In this document: in pieces, positions 10,350-19,668 of the stretch
How positions within the stretch are numbered: the stretch's first letter is position 1
Layout of the letters: the number at the start of each line of letters is the position of its first letter
NCBI RefSeq assembly: GCF_003696215.1
Contig: NZ_RFFG01000010.1
Span: 1 to 64,000 of the forward strand
From: Actinomadura harenae
GTDB taxonomy: Bacteria; Actinomycetota; Actinomycetes; Streptosporangiales; Streptosporangiaceae
Length of the DNA: 64,000 nt
Direction of reading: 5' to 3'
Notes under the pieces: generated by a model
The model's database searches: none
What the model was told of the DNA's origin: nothing
Seen by the model: the letters and a program-made list of their open reading frames with translations, nothing else
Program-made: the position numbers and the translations under genes

Positions 10350-10590
10350 TCTGGTGAGTCTAAAACGGACACCGAACCCGGCCACGCCCGCCCCGGCCCC
10401 AGCCGTCCGGCCCGTGATCACGATGCCGTCAGGAGCACCGTGCGGGCCGTCGTGAAGGTGGACGAGCCCAGGAGATCACGGAGCGGGCGCGCGTGTTGGG
10501 AAGCGGCCGGGCGTCGGCACGCCGGGCCGGCGGGCCTGGCATGCCGTCGGGTCCGTGACCGGGGCTCGCCCGGCCACGGATCTCCGAGGG

Positions 10591-11499
10591 TCAGGCCGTG
10601 GGGGACGCGGCGCGGACGAAGTCGGTCACCGACGTCGGGGTGATCCGCGGGTACCTGGCGTTGTCGAGGGCGTCGAACTTGCCCTTCCCGGTCACCATGC
10701 ACCACTGGTACTGGAGCGCGATGTAGTCGAACGGGTTCTGGGTGAGGGCGGCCTGGCGCTCGATCTCGGCGCGCAGCTCGTCGGCGGTGCCGAGGCGGCG
10801 CAGTTCCAGGGTGCGTCCCGAACCGCGCTGGACGGCGTCATGGAACTGCCGCATCGACAGCACCTCGCCGGCGAAGCGGAGCGTGCCGGTGGCCTCCGGG
10901 TCGAGCGCGACGGCGGCGGTGTAGGCGGCGGTGTCGGGCACGGAGGTCATGTCGAGCGGCTGGTCCGGGTCGCCCCAGTGCGACAGGGTGCCCCGGTCCC
11001 AGTCGACCAGTCCCATGAAACCGACCATCACCTCGTAGAACGCGCCGTTGAGGACGGAGACGACCTCGAGTCCGGCGTCGGCGTACTCGGTGGCGGCCCG
11101 GCGACGCCAGTCGATCATGAAGTTGTCGCCGTCGTCGAGCTTGGTCACGTCGACGGCGAAGTCGGACGGGATGAACCGTCCGGCACCGGCCTTCGCGGCG
11201 GCGCGCGCGAGGTTGGCCTGGCCGTCCACGATCACGTCGGGTCCGCCCTGCACGGCCGACACGACGGTGGCGGCGTCGCCGATGCTCGCGGCGAGCTGCT
11301 CGATCGGGTCGGTGATGTCGCCTTCGACCACTTCCAGGCCACGCGACCGCAGCGCCGTCAGCGCGCCCCGCTTCTCGGCGTCCGCACCCGGTCGGACCAT
11401 GGCCCGGACGGGCGCGCCCTGGTCGAGCAGGGAGCTGATGATCTGGCTTCCGAGCAGTCCGGTGGCGCCGGCCACGAAGACCTTGGAGGGAGTGGACAC
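10591..11499 (-). CDS. NmrA-family NAD(P)-binding protein (isoflavone-reductase-like)
   Basis: A 302-residue atypical SDR. The N-terminal Rossmann motif is VFVAGATGLLGSQI (GxxGxxG). The FIPSDFAVD segment replaces the usual YxxxK region, as in NmrA/isoflavone-reductase-like proteins. Such proteins either reduce small aromatic or alkenyl substrates or act as NADP sensors; the sequence does not decide. It is alone between the aminotransferase and the quinone oxidoreductase. The ATG at 11499 gives a complete Rossmann strand. Confidence 0.78.
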   Translation of the reverse strand: MSTPSKVFVAGATGLLGSQIISSLLDQGAPVRAMVRPGADAEKRGALTALRSRGLEVVEGDITDPIEQLAASIGDAATVVSAVQGGPDVIVDGQANLARAAAKAGAGRFIPSDFAVDVTKLDDGDNFMIDWRRRAATEYADAGLEVVSVLNGAFYEVMVGFMGLVDWDRGTLSHWGDPDQPLDMTSVPDTAAYTAAVALDPEATGTLRFAGEVLSMRQFHDAVQRGSGRTLELRRLGTADELRAEIERQAALTQNPFDYIALQYQWCMVTGKGKFDALDNARYPRITPTSVTDFVRAASPTA

Positions 11500-11583
11500 G
11501 TTGACTCCTAGTTCAGAAACACATCGTTAGGTTCACCCACGCCGGTATCGGCTCATGGGTGTCAGGGGGAGTCCGCTGAGGAC

Positions 11584-12564
11584 TCAGGGAAGGAGCAGGG
11601 TCTTGCCGACCGTGTCGCGCGCCTCGACGGCGGCGTGCGCGTCGGCCGCCCGCTCCAGGGGGAAGCGCTGACCGATCACGGGCGTGAGTTCGCCCGCGGT
11701 GGCCAGGTCGAGCACCTCGGTCACCAGCTCGCGGGCCTGGGCGGGGCGGCTCCAGACGGGGCCGGTGCTGAACCCGCTGAGCGTCAGGCCCCGGCCCACC
11801 AGCTCCACGGGCCTGACCTCCAGCGGCGCGCCGCTGGAGAAGCCGAAGACGACCTGCCGACCGGACCCCGGCGTGAGCAGTTCGAACGCCTGCCGTCCGA
11901 GCGTCCCGCCGACGTGGTCGAACACGACCTCCACGGAACCGCCAGCCGCCGCGCGCACCTGATCGGCCCAGCCGGGCTGCGAGTAGTCGACGACATGGTC
12001 GGCGCCGAGACCGGCGACGAGGTCGAGCTTGCGTTCGCCGCGTGCCGCTCCGACGACCGTCGCGCCGAGCCGCTTCAGCAACTGCACCAGGACCGTTCCA
12101 ACGGCGCCGCCCGCGGCCAGGACCAGGACGCGGTCACCAGGGGCGACCCGGGCCGCGCAGACCAGGCCCTGCGCCGTGGCGCCGTACCGGTAGAGCGCGA
12201 CGGCGTCGTGAGGGTCGAGCCCCGCCGGAATCGGGATGAGCGAATCGGCGGGGACGGCGGCCGTCTCGGCGTACCCGCCCGTCCCCGCGGTGCTGCCAAG
12301 GACGAGAGAGCCGACGAGGGCGGGGTCACCGCCGGGACCGACCTCGGCGACCGTCCCGGCGACCTCCTTGCCGAGGACGACCGGCAGGGCCGCGCCGCCC
12401 AGCGCGCCGCGCATCGCCCCCGAACGCACCTGGGTCTCCAGGAACTGGACGCCGGCGGCGGCCACCCGCACGGTCACCTGGCCCGCCCCCGGTCGCGGAT
12501 CGGGCACCTCCCCGATCGTCAAACGGTCGGGCGGCCCGAATTCGCGCAGCACAACAGCACGCAT
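11584..12564 (-). CDS. zinc-independent alcohol dehydrogenase-like NADPH:quinone oxidoreductase
   Basis: A medium-chain reductase of about 326 residues (MDR superfamily). It starts MRAVVLREFGPPD and has a GroES-like N-terminal domain (VLGKEVAGTVAEVGPGGD). The cofactor loop VLVLAAGGAVGTVLVQL (AxGxVG) marks the NADPH site, followed by GADHVVDY and FDHVGG segments. Catalytic and structural zinc ligands are absent, as in quinone/enone reductases. I prefer the ATG at 12564 over the in-frame ATG at 12573, because AAGGAG sits directly against the latter and 9 nt before the former. The upstream gene on the same strand is a MarR regulator with 55 bp between them, so the pair is probably one operon. 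Confidence 0.82.
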   Translation of the reverse strand: MRAVVLREFGPPDRLTIGEVPDPRPGAGQVTVRVAAAGVQFLETQVRSGAMRGALGGAALPVVLGKEVAGTVAEVGPGGDPALVGSLVLGSTAGTGGYAETAAVPADSLIPIPAGLDPHDAVALYRYGATAQGLVCAARVAPGDRVLVLAAGGAVGTVLVQLLKRLGATVVGAARGERKLDLVAGLGADHVVDYSQPGWADQVRAAAGGSVEVVFDHVGGTLGRQAFELLTPGSGRQVVFGFSSGAPLEVRPVELVGRGLTLSGFSTGPVWSRPAQARELVTEVLDLATAGELTPVIGQRFPLERAADAHAAVEARDTVGKTLLLP

Positions 12565-12619
12565 GGTGCTCATCTCCTTCAAGGGAATCGCGCGCGGTCC
12601 TTCAGGGACCGTGGCGGAG

Positions 12620-13114
12620 TTACGAGCCCTTCTTGATCGCCTGGGCGAAGGCGGCCAACCCGTCGGCCAGGTGCTCGATCTCGGACGGCTCCCAGCCGTC
12701 GAGGAGACCGGCGATGGTGCTCGTCCTGGCCTTCCAGAGTTCGCGGATGGCGAGCCTGCCCTCACGCGTGACGCTCACCAGCTGCGCCCGCGCGTCGGAC
12801 GGGTCGGGCCGCCGCTCGATGAACCCGCGGGACTCCAGGCGCTTGGCGGGTGGCGAGAGCGTGGACTTGTCCACTTCCATCAGCTCGGCCAGGACCGACA
12901 GCCGCACGGGAGCGTGCAGGGAGATCTGCGCGAGCAGCGTGTAGTCCCCGAGCGACAGCTCCAGCCCGGAGGCCGCCATGATCCGCCGCCGCGTGGACGG
13001 GGCGAACATCCAGTTGCCCACTGTCGCCAGCGCCGCCGCCACCCGATCGGTGGCCTCCCGCTGCCGTCCGTCCCCACCCTCCGGCACACCGTCCATCCCG
13101 GCACCCTCACTCAT
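12620..13114 (-). CDS. MarR-family transcriptional regulator
   Basis: A winged-helix MarR protein of about 164 residues starting MSEGAGMDG. The DNA-binding segment reads RLSVLAELMEVDKSTLSPPAKRLE and is followed by the wing SDARAQLVSVTREG. It sits upstream of the quinone oxidoreductase on the same strand and has an inverted repeat right at its start, so autoregulation and control of the reductase are likely (inference). The open frame continues to 13189, but the ATG at 13114 fits the family length. Confidence 0.82.
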   Translation of the reverse strand: MSEGAGMDGVPEGGDGRQREATDRVAAALATVGNWMFAPSTRRRIMAASGLELSLGDYTLLAQISLHAPVRLSVLAELMEVDKSTLSPPAKRLESRGFIERRPDPSDARAQLVSVTREGRLAIRELWKARTSTIAGLLDGWEPSEIEHLADGLAAFAQAIKKGS

Positions 13115-13119
13115 ATTGG

Positions 13120-13137
13120 TTGGTTGGCCCAAACCAA
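13120..13137 (-). promoter_or_regulatory. candidate MarR operator
   Basis: Arms TTGGTT (13120-13125) and AACCAA (13132-13137) form an inverted repeat with a 6-bp spacer. An extra TTGGTT copy overlaps on the left (13116-13121). The site covers the translation-initiation region of the MarR gene. Confidence 0.5.
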
Positions 13138-13345
13138 CTATGCACCCAGGACGGCGATCTATGCAAGTGCATTCATCGGCCCACGGCACGCGAGGCCGGC
13201 ACCGCGCCGGTGCCGCTCGTGCTCGCGGCGTCCACGCCGCCTCATGAAGCCGTAGACAGGGAAGCGGCGCGGTCGCCGGTCACGCGAGGACATCCTCAGC
13301 GTTCTCGGCGGCCGCGCCGCTGTTCACCACACCCTCAGGCGGGCT

Positions 13346-14272
13346 CTAGACACCTGTCGCCGCGTGCGGGGTCAGTTCGCTGACCAGTTTCTGTGCGAGG
13401 GGGGTCGGGACGCCGTGTTGGGTAGCCGCTCGTAGGAGGGCTCCGCCGATGGCGTCGAGTTCCAGCGGACGGCCCGCTTCGGCGTCGCGCTGCATCGAGG
13501 ACTTGCTGCCGGCTGGGAAGGCGTCGTAGCGCGCCAGGACCTGGGCGGCGTCCATGGGGGCGCCGCAGGCTCGGCTCACCGCGGTGGTCTCCTCGACCAG
13601 CGCCGTCAGTTCCTCGCGCCGCTCGGACCGGATGCCGCCGATGGGGAGCCGGTAGCGGGTGGTGAGCAGGGCGAAGGGGGCGAGGAAGGCCAGCTTCGCC
13701 CAGAGGACGGCGTCCTCGCCCGGCAGGACGCGCGTCTTCGTCCCGGCGGCGGTGAGCAGCGCGGCGAGCGGGGCGAGGCGGCTTGGGGAACCTGCCAGGT
13801 CGATCTCGGTGAACGGGCTGCCGTGCTCGATGACGCCCGGGGACGTCCGCGTGGATTCGACGCGGATCACCGCGGGCACCACGCGCCGCGCGCCGAAGCG
13901 CGCCCGGAGGGCGTCGACGTGCTCGATGCCGTTGAGCAGGGGCAGCGCGAGGCCGTCGGTGAGGTGCTCGGCGGGGACGCGCTCGAGCGCGGAGCCGAGC
14001 GCGGTGTGCTTGACCGTCACGAGGCAGAGGTCGACGGGTTCGCGAAGCGCCGTGTCCGCCTCGACCTCGGCGGTGAAGCCTCCGAACTGGCCGCTGCGCA
14101 CCTGGATTCCGGTGCTGCGCAGGGTGTTCGCGGTCTCCTCGCTCGCGATGCAGATCACGCGGTGTCCGGCGCGGGAGAGCAGGGCGGCGAGCAGGCCGCC
14201 CACCCCTCCCGGGCCGAGAACCGCCACCTTCGCGGGGGACGGGATCACGGCGGCGGCGTTGTCGTCGTGCAC
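13346..14272 (-). CDS. ketopantoate reductase family protein (2-dehydropantoate 2-reductase)
   Basis: A PanE/ApbA-family NADPH-dependent reductase of about 308 residues. The Rossmann motif is VAVLGPGGVGGLLAALLSRAG, followed by VKHTALG and the catalytic-region LWAKLAFLAPFALLTT (the Lys of the K-x-N/F-x-x region). A C-terminal SSMQRDAEAGRPLELDAIGG segment is the family's helical cap. It starts at GTG 14272, preceded by AAAGGA six bases upstream. The true pantoate-pathway enzyme is one option; many actinomycetes carry paralogs acting on other 2-keto acids. It is divergent from a LysR gene, which may control it. Confidence 0.82.
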   Translation of the reverse strand: MHDDNAAAVIPSPAKVAVLGPGGVGGLLAALLSRAGHRVICIASEETANTLRSTGIQVRSGQFGGFTAEVEADTALREPVDLCLVTVKHTALGSALERVPAEHLTDGLALPLLNGIEHVDALRARFGARRVVPAVIRVESTRTSPGVIEHGSPFTEIDLAGSPSRLAPLAALLTAAGTKTRVLPGEDAVLWAKLAFLAPFALLTTRYRLPIGGIRSERREELTALVEETTAVSRACGAPMDAAQVLARYDAFPAGSKSSMQRDAEAGRPLELDAIGGALLRAATQHGVPTPLAQKLVSELTPHAATGV

Positions 14273-14473
14273 AAGGTTCCTTTCGGGTTTGCGGGTCGGC
14301 ACCCGTCCGGCTCCGTTCCGGCCCCGCGCGGGAGTCGCCGGAGGAAGCGGGACGGGTTGCCGCCCTTCGCAGCGATGATTCCGAGACACCGAGAGCCAAG
14401 TCAATCCTCGGGTTTCCTTGCACATCCCCAAGAGAGGTCTTGGGTGCAGGGGAGTAGGGTGCCCGGTGTGTCC

Positions 14474-15376
14474 ATGACCTTCGACGACCTGCGGGTCTTT
14501 GTGGCGGTCTGCCAGGCCGGGAGCCTGAGCGCGGTCGCCAGGGACCTGTCCTGCACCCAGTCCGCGGTGAGCCAGCACGTGAAACGGCTCGAGCGGGAGA
14601 CGGGCGTGCGGCTGCTGGAGCGCCGGCCGCGCGGCGTCGTCCCCACCCCGGAGGGGCTGGTGCTCCAGGCCGCGGCGCGGGAAGGGCTCACCGGACTCGA
14701 CCTGGCCCTTCGCCGACTCGGCGAGCTCGCGCGCGGGGAGGCCGGATCGGTCCGGGTGACCACGGGCTCGACGACGGTGCGGCACTTCATGTCCGAGGCG
14801 GTCGTCGCGTTCCGCGAACGTCATCCGGGCGCGAGCCTGGAGTTCCGGACGGAGACGTCCAGCCAGAGCTGTTTCGACGCGCTCGCGGAGGGTTCGGTCG
14901 ATCTGGCCTGGGTCACCATCGGCGGCCAGGCGCGGGGGATGGAGCAGCATCCGGTCGCCGAGCTGCCGTGGGTGCTCGCGGTGCGGAACGACGACCCGCT
15001 CGCCCGCCGGGAGTCGGTCGCGGCGGCCGACCTCGCCGGGATCCGGCACATCCGGCTCCCGGAGAACTCCTCGTCCCGGGCGCATCTGGACGCCGCGTTC
15101 GCCCGCCTCGGCGTCCACCTCTCCTCGGACACCGGCGTCGCCGACTGGGACACCGCCATCCTGCTCGCCGAGCTCGGTGTCGGCCACGCCGTCGTCCCGG
15201 CGCTGCCGGGGCAGGGCGCGTCCGGCGGACCGCTGAGGTTCCTGCCCCTGCCGGAGCTTCCTCCGCTGTCGGTCGGATGGGCCGTCCGCCGCTGGGACGC
15301 GCTCACCCCGCTCGCCCGCGCCTTCGCCGACATGGTCGCCCACCAGAGCCGGACGTCCACGAACGCGACGCGCTGA
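14474..15376 (+). CDS. LysR-family transcriptional regulator
   Basis: A LysR protein of about 300 residues. The N-terminal winged helix is MTFDDLRVFVAVCQAGSLS, then ALS-type CTQSAVSQHVKRLERE (recognition helix), then a two-lobed effector domain from about residue 90. An in-frame GTG at 14468 has slightly better spacing to AGGG (14456-14459) than the ATG used here, so the protein may be two residues longer. It is divergent from the ketopantoate-reductase-like gene across about 200 bp, the standard arrangement for a LysR target. The effector is unknown. Confidence 0.85.
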   Translation: MTFDDLRVFVAVCQAGSLSAVARDLSCTQSAVSQHVKRLERETGVRLLERRPRGVVPTPEGLVLQAAAREGLTGLDLALRRLGELARGEAGSVRVTTGSTTVRHFMSEAVVAFRERHPGASLEFRTETSSQSCFDALAEGSVDLAWVTIGGQARGMEQHPVAELPWVLAVRNDDPLARRESVAAADLAGIRHIRLPENSSSRAHLDAAFARLGVHLSSDTGVADWDTAILLAELGVGHAVVPALPGQGASGGPLRFLPLPELPPLSVGWAVRRWDALTPLARAFADMVAHQSRTSTNATR

Positions 15377-15574
15377 GGACGTCCACCAGGCGTGGCCGAA
15401 ATGTCACACGACATGGCGAGATCGGCCGAGTTCTGCTTGCCGCCACGAAGGCGGGTCGTGAAGATCCAGAGGGACATAGGGTGCGAAGAAGGGCGTCCAA
15501 GTCGGTTGTCGTCAACCGGCCGTGGCATGGGCGCCCCTCGACATGCCCGCAGCCGGCTCGGTCATGTCCTGTCA

Positions 15575-17869
15575 ATGATTCAGCGGGAGCTTCTCATCAA
15601 GACCGTGCAGCGTGCGTTCTCCACCTTGTTCGCCGCCTCCGACCTGGCGGACTGGCGTCCCCTCATGGCCTCGGCTCCCGACTGTTTCGCCCTGTCGCTG
15701 GCGAGCGGGCGGCTGCCCTCGCGACTCGTCGAGACCCTCATGGAAGAGGGGAGCGGCGAGCGCCTCCAGCATCTGGCGGTGAACGGGGACGTTCTCGGCG
15801 ACGATCCGGAGCTGCAGGCACGCCTCACCGCGACCGGTCTTCCCAAGGTCGGCGAGGCCATCGCCATCGACCGGACCAGCAGGAGCCCCTGGTGGACGTT
15901 GCGCGGGTGCCGCGACATTCTGGCCGCCGCGCGGCCTGGCGAGGACTGGACGCTCCCGGGCGGCGCCGTGTGGCGGCTGGCGAGCCACGGCCCGCATCGG
16001 CGTCGTGCCCTGGTGGTGTGCCCGATCGGACGGACCGCGCGATCGACGCTGATCGACATCGCCTCCGACCTCACGCGCGCCGAACAGCTGCGGGGGCTGC
16101 TGACCGTCCACGACCACGACGGCGGACTGGTGCAGCTGGGACATCTCAACCAGAACAAGCTCCGCCCGGAGGCCGCCGAGGTTCTGCGGACCGTTCTGGC
16201 CACCGGAGACGCCGCCCCGTTGCGTGAGGCGGTGGCCGTCGCCGAAGGCACCGAGGGGCTCATCGAGGAGCTCCACGAACTGGACTCACTGGACGAATGC
16301 CTGGACATGCTGGGGCTGCGCGTCCGTCCCGACTGGGAGGCCCTCCGCCGCGCTCACGCCGACCGTCCGTTCGGTGATCACGCGCTGGAGGCGCTCGCGA
16401 CCCACCCCGACTGCCTCGCGGACCTGCGTCCGGTTGCGTCCCCCGAAGCCGCGCACGCCACGCAGGACGAGGCCGGCAGGCGCGAACTGGCCGCCCTCGT
16501 CGCCAAGCACCTCGGCGACGATGTCGAGAGGTGGCGTGCCGTCCGCGCCCGGCTGCCCCGATTCCACGGGGACCTCACCGACCTTCTCGTGGAGATCGGC
16601 GAGGCCGCGCCGCCCAAAGGACGCGCGAAGCCGGCCGCCTGGCCGGGCGCCGGGGAGCTGCCCGCCTGGGACAAGGTCGCCTCCGTCTCGGGCAACCGCG
16701 CGAAGTTCCTCGCCCTCATGGACGCCGCGTCCGTCGAGACGCAGTTGAAGCTGGTCAAGCATCTGGACGACCGGACGGTCGGCGACCTGTTCGGCCAGGG
16801 CGTCTGGCATGATGACTGGCTCGAGTTCGCCATGAAGGCGAGGCCGAAGCTGTACCGGCTGGCGCTGGCGCAGCGGCCCTCGCTCACCGCCGAGGCGATC
16901 GGGACGCTGATGGGCCGGGACGACCCGGCGATCAACGCCCGGCTCTTCCTGCGGACCGCCGCCACCGGACCCCAACGCGAACGACTGCTGTCCGGGCGCC
17001 TGAGCAAGGACCTGGTCGAACGCCTCCTGGAGCGCGACGGCGGCTTCCGCGGCCGCGACGCGGTCAGCTGCTCCAACACGGAACTACAGCGGCACATCCT
17101 GACCCTGGTCCGGGTGCGCGGCATCCTCCCGCAGCAGCGGCTGATGCTCAACCTGTGGGAACGCGGCGGACCGGACGCGGTGCGCAGGCTCCTGGAGAAC
17201 GAGCCCGAGGGGCGGAAGTTCTCCCAGAAGGTCCTTCGCGCGGAGGCGCGCAAGCCCGTCAGGAACCTCCTGGCCGAACCGGACGCCGACGAGGCGCTGG
17301 AGAAGCTCCGCGCCGTCGTCACCGCCGGTGAGACCCCCGAGGCCCAGGCCGCCCTGCTGCGCAAGCGCGGCACCCACCCCGAAGCCTCCGAGGTGTTCCG
17401 CGAGGCGCACCTGTGGCAGTGGGACGGGCTCCTCGCCGAACACCGGCGCGAACCCCTCGGCACGATCGTCCTGCTGGGCCTGGCGGAGATGGCCGAATGC
17501 CCGCAGGCACTCCGCGATGAGGCCGAGCGTCAGCAGTGGCGCTGGATCAGGGAGACCAACGAGGTCATCGTCGGCGACACCCCTGAGGAGATCCTCCGCG
17601 ACAACACCGCCGGCCCGTGGCTGCACGTCGCGGTTCGCGAGGGCGCGGTGACCTGGGAGCAGGCGGCCGCGCTCGCGCAGCCGGCCGAGAACGCGCTGGC
17701 CGCGATGACCGGCCCGGACGCGCGAGCGGCCCTCGCCCCCCTGGTCCGCGAGTACCTCGACCCGTCCCGCGACTCCTGGATGCTCGCCCTGCGCATGCTT
17801 CCGGATTTCGTCGGCAGCGTCACCGAGCTCCTCCACACCGCCGCCCTCGCGACTACCGCACCGCACTAG
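15575..17869 (+). CDS. large orphan protein of unknown function (764 aa)
   Basis: I do not recognise this protein. It is about 764 residues, soluble, without signal peptide or clear membrane segment, and has no obvious catalytic motif. It is rich in Leu/Ala/Arg/Glu with recurrent helical-pair segments such as LKLVKHLDDRTVGDL, KPVRNLLAEPDADEALEKL and PEDILRD-like stretches, suggesting an alpha-solenoid scaffold. Third-position GC is high throughout, so it is a real gene. I chose ATG 15575 (MIQRELLIKTVQRAF); the frame is open back to 15392 but that part looks like intergenic sequence. It stands alone, 198 bp after the LysR gene, with no functional clue from neighbours. Confidence 0.75.
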   Translation: MIQRELLIKTVQRAFSTLFAASDLADWRPLMASAPDCFALSLASGRLPSRLVETLMEEGSGERLQHLAVNGDVLGDDPELQARLTATGLPKVGEAIAIDRTSRSPWWTLRGCRDILAAARPGEDWTLPGGAVWRLASHGPHRRRALVVCPIGRTARSTLIDIASDLTRAEQLRGLLTVHDHDGGLVQLGHLNQNKLRPEAAEVLRTVLATGDAAPLREAVAVAEGTEGLIEELHELDSLDECLDMLGLRVRPDWEALRRAHADRPFGDHALEALATHPDCLADLRPVASPEAAHATQDEAGRRELAALVAKHLGDDVERWRAVRARLPRFHGDLTDLLVEIGEAAPPKGRAKPAAWPGAGELPAWDKVASVSGNRAKFLALMDAASVETQLKLVKHLDDRTVGDLFGQGVWHDDWLEFAMKARPKLYRLALAQRPSLTAEAIGTLMGRDDPAINARLFLRTAATGPQRERLLSGRLSKDLVERLLERDGGFRGRDAVSCSNTELQRHILTLVRVRGILPQQRLMLNLWERGGPDAVRRLLENEPEGRKFSQKVLRAEARKPVRNLLAEPDADEALEKLRAVVTAGETPEAQAALLRKRGTHPEASEVFREAHLWQWDGLLAEHRREPLGTIVLLGLAEMAECPQALRDEAERQQWRWIRETNEVIVGDTPEEILRDNTAGPWLHVAVREGAVTWEQAAALAQPAENALAAMTGPDARAALAPLVREYLDPSRDSWMLALRMLPDFVGSVTELLHTAALATTAPH

Positions 17870-18031
17870 CCACGACTTTCGTGACGGTCCGCCGGTTTGC
17901 CTGGCGGGCCGACTCGGCTGTGCGGATTGGTGCGGGCAGGCCGACGGGCCCGGCTCTCGCGTCGGGTGGGCAGAGGCACTCTCCGTCTGGTTGATCAAGA
18001 CCCAGGCAAGGCCCACGCGTGAGAGCCCGGG

Positions 18032-18352
18032 TCAGCCGTGCTCTCGGCCTGGCAGGGGCGCACCGTCCAGGAACGCGTGATAGGTCGCAATGGCATCCGG
18101 CTCGACTTCTGGGCTGGAGGGGCCGTAGCGGGTGTCGGTGCGGTCCCGCTTCGGTCCAGAGACCCAGAACTCCTCATCGGTCTGCGTGTCGTAGAAGTTC
18201 GCGTCGAACATCCCGCCTGCCCGGCGCAGTGTCCTTCCCTGAAAATACGCGGTGCTCCACGTCTTCGAAAAGTCCACCCACCCGATCCACGAGGGTCCGC
18301 GGTCGGTGTCGTAACCAGACTTCAACTGCACGAACATGAGGCGTCGAGGCAT
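18032..18352 (-). CDS. small conserved hypothetical protein
   Basis: A protein of about 106 residues starting MPRRLMFVQLKSGYDTD; a start at the internal Met (18337) is also possible. It has a compact aromatic-rich core (WIGWVDFSKTWSTAYF, GMFDANFYDTQTDEEFW) and ends HAFLDGAPLPGREHG. I recall near-identical small proteins in other actinomycetes, sometimes carrying a clearly wrong enzyme name; no function is established. No signal or membrane segment is visible. It converges on the orphan gene to its left. Confidence 0.65.
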   Translation of the reverse strand: MPRRLMFVQLKSGYDTDRGPSWIGWVDFSKTWSTAYFQGRTLRRAGGMFDANFYDTQTDEEFWVSGPKRDRTDTRYGPSSPEVEPDAIATYHAFLDGAPLPGREHG

Positions 18353-18518
18353 GTGCCCAGGGTCCCGTGCAGCCCTCACCCGCGACCAGCGGTTTTTCAG
18401 GGGGCAGAAGGACACACACGCCCGACTGCACCTCTTCACCTGGAAAGCGCTTCCTTCCTTGCAGCCCGCCGCTGAGCTGGCTGAGGTCTCTTTGAGGGCC
18501 TCGTACCAGCGAGTTTGA

Positions 18519-18536
18519 CCTCAACTGTGGTTGAGC
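18519..18536 (+). promoter_or_regulatory. SoxR box in a MerR-type promoter
   Basis: CCTCAACTGTGGTTGAGC: arms CTCAAC (18520-18525) and GTTGAG (18530-18535) with a 4-bp spacer, matching the CCTCAA..TTGAGG SoxR consensus. It overlaps a TTGACC -35 element (18515-18520). A possible -10 (TGAGGT) follows at the stretched 19-bp spacing typical of MerR/SoxR-activated promoters. It lies 48 bp upstream of the MFS start. Confidence 0.75.
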
Positions 18537-18583
18537 TGGTGAGGTTTCGCCATCTGCTTCGGGACAGGAGACGGAGAGCAGCC

Positions 18584-19633
18584 ATGGCGAACAGCAGGGA
18601 CACGGCGGAGAGCAGGACCCCTTCGTATGCGGCTCCGGCGGATCGGCCGTCCTCGTTGACGCTCCCGGTGGTCTTGGCCGGAGTCGTCCTGGTGGCCATG
18701 TCCATCTCGGGGACCGCGGTGGCGCTGCCGAGCATCGGTCGTGACCTCGATGCCTCCGGGTCCCCGCTGAACTGGGTCGTCGCCGGGTACAACCTGGCCT
18801 TCGCGACGATGACGCTCATCGCGGGATCGACCGCCGACCGGATCGGCAGACGGCGGGTGTTCGTCGCTTCGGCGCTGGTCTTCACGGCCGGGTTCCTCGG
18901 GACGGCGCTGAGCCCGGCGATCGTCGTCACCGACGTCACCCGCGTCGTCTCCGGTGCCGGCGGTGCGGGGATCATGGCGGCGGGCGGCGCCATCCTGGCG
19001 TCCAGTTATGACGGCGCGGCCCGCAACCGCGCCTTCGCCTTGATGGGCACCATGGCCGGAGTCGGGATCGCCGTCGGCCCCACCCTGTCGGGCCTCATGG
19101 TCAGCGCGGCCGGATGGCGGGGGAGCTTCGCGGTCTTCACCGTCGTCGGCCTGCTGGTCGCCGCGGGCGGGACACGCGCCCGCGAGTCCCGCACGGCCGG
19201 TGCCGGCCGGTTCGACTGGGCGGGCGGCCTCCTGTTCGTCGCGGCACTGGCACTGCTGATGTTCGCGCTCCTGGAGGCGCCCGCGCTCGGCTGGACGCAC
19301 CTCGTCGTCCTGCTCACCGGAATCGCAGGGCTGGTCGTGCTGATCGCCTTCGGCGTCGTTCAGCGGCGCAGTGACGCTCCGGTGCTGGCGCCCGCCCTGG
19401 TCGCCAACCGCGGATTCCTCGGCTGGAGCCTGGCGTCCAGGCTCGGCGATACCGGACGCGCCGCCGAGGTCGGAGCCGGACGGCTCACCGAGGGAGCCGA
19501 GCGCGTGGAGCTGGACGCCTTCACCTGGTCGTGGCACGTGACCCAGCTCGGCGTCGGCCTGCTCTGCCTCGTCCTGACCGTCACCGTGGCCGCCCTGATC
19601 GGCGGTCGCGCCGCGACGTCCCGTTCCACCTGA
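18584..19633 (+). CDS. DHA2-like MFS drug transporter with internal deletion
   Basis: The ATG at 18584 follows GGAGACGGAG. The first half is a normal 14-helix MFS exporter: helix 1 LPVVLAGVVLVAMSISG, the GSTADRIGRRRVF motif A loop and the GPTLSGLMV motif C region, up to VANRGFLGWSLAS at about residue 286. The next residues, RLGDTGRAAEVGAG, belong to the last extracellular loop of this family, so a block of roughly 150-200 residues (several helices) is missing without breaking the frame. The remaining 349-residue protein is unlikely to transport normally. The SoxR box upstream and the soxR gene downstream point to redox-cycling-drug control. The junction lies near 19430-19440. Confidence 0.8.
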   Translation: MANSRDTAESRTPSYAAPADRPSSLTLPVVLAGVVLVAMSISGTAVALPSIGRDLDASGSPLNWVVAGYNLAFATMTLIAGSTADRIGRRRVFVASALVFTAGFLGTALSPAIVVTDVTRVVSGAGGAGIMAAGGAILASSYDGAARNRAFALMGTMAGVGIAVGPTLSGLMVSAAGWRGSFAVFTVVGLLVAAGGTRARESRTAGAGRFDWAGGLLFVAALALLMFALLEAPALGWTHLVVLLTGIAGLVVLIAFGVVQRRSDAPVLAPALVANRGFLGWSLASRLGDTGRAAEVGAGRLTEGAERVELDAFTWSWHVTQLGVGLLCLVLTVTVAALIGGRAATSRST

Positions 19634-19668
19634 CCACCAACGCTCCGGAGAAGGGAAAGAGCAGCGTC

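Noticed and set aside
13335..14423. Arg-rich minus-strand frame overlapping panE
   Set aside because: Alternative frame of the ketopantoate-reductase-like gene, low complexity, no start context.
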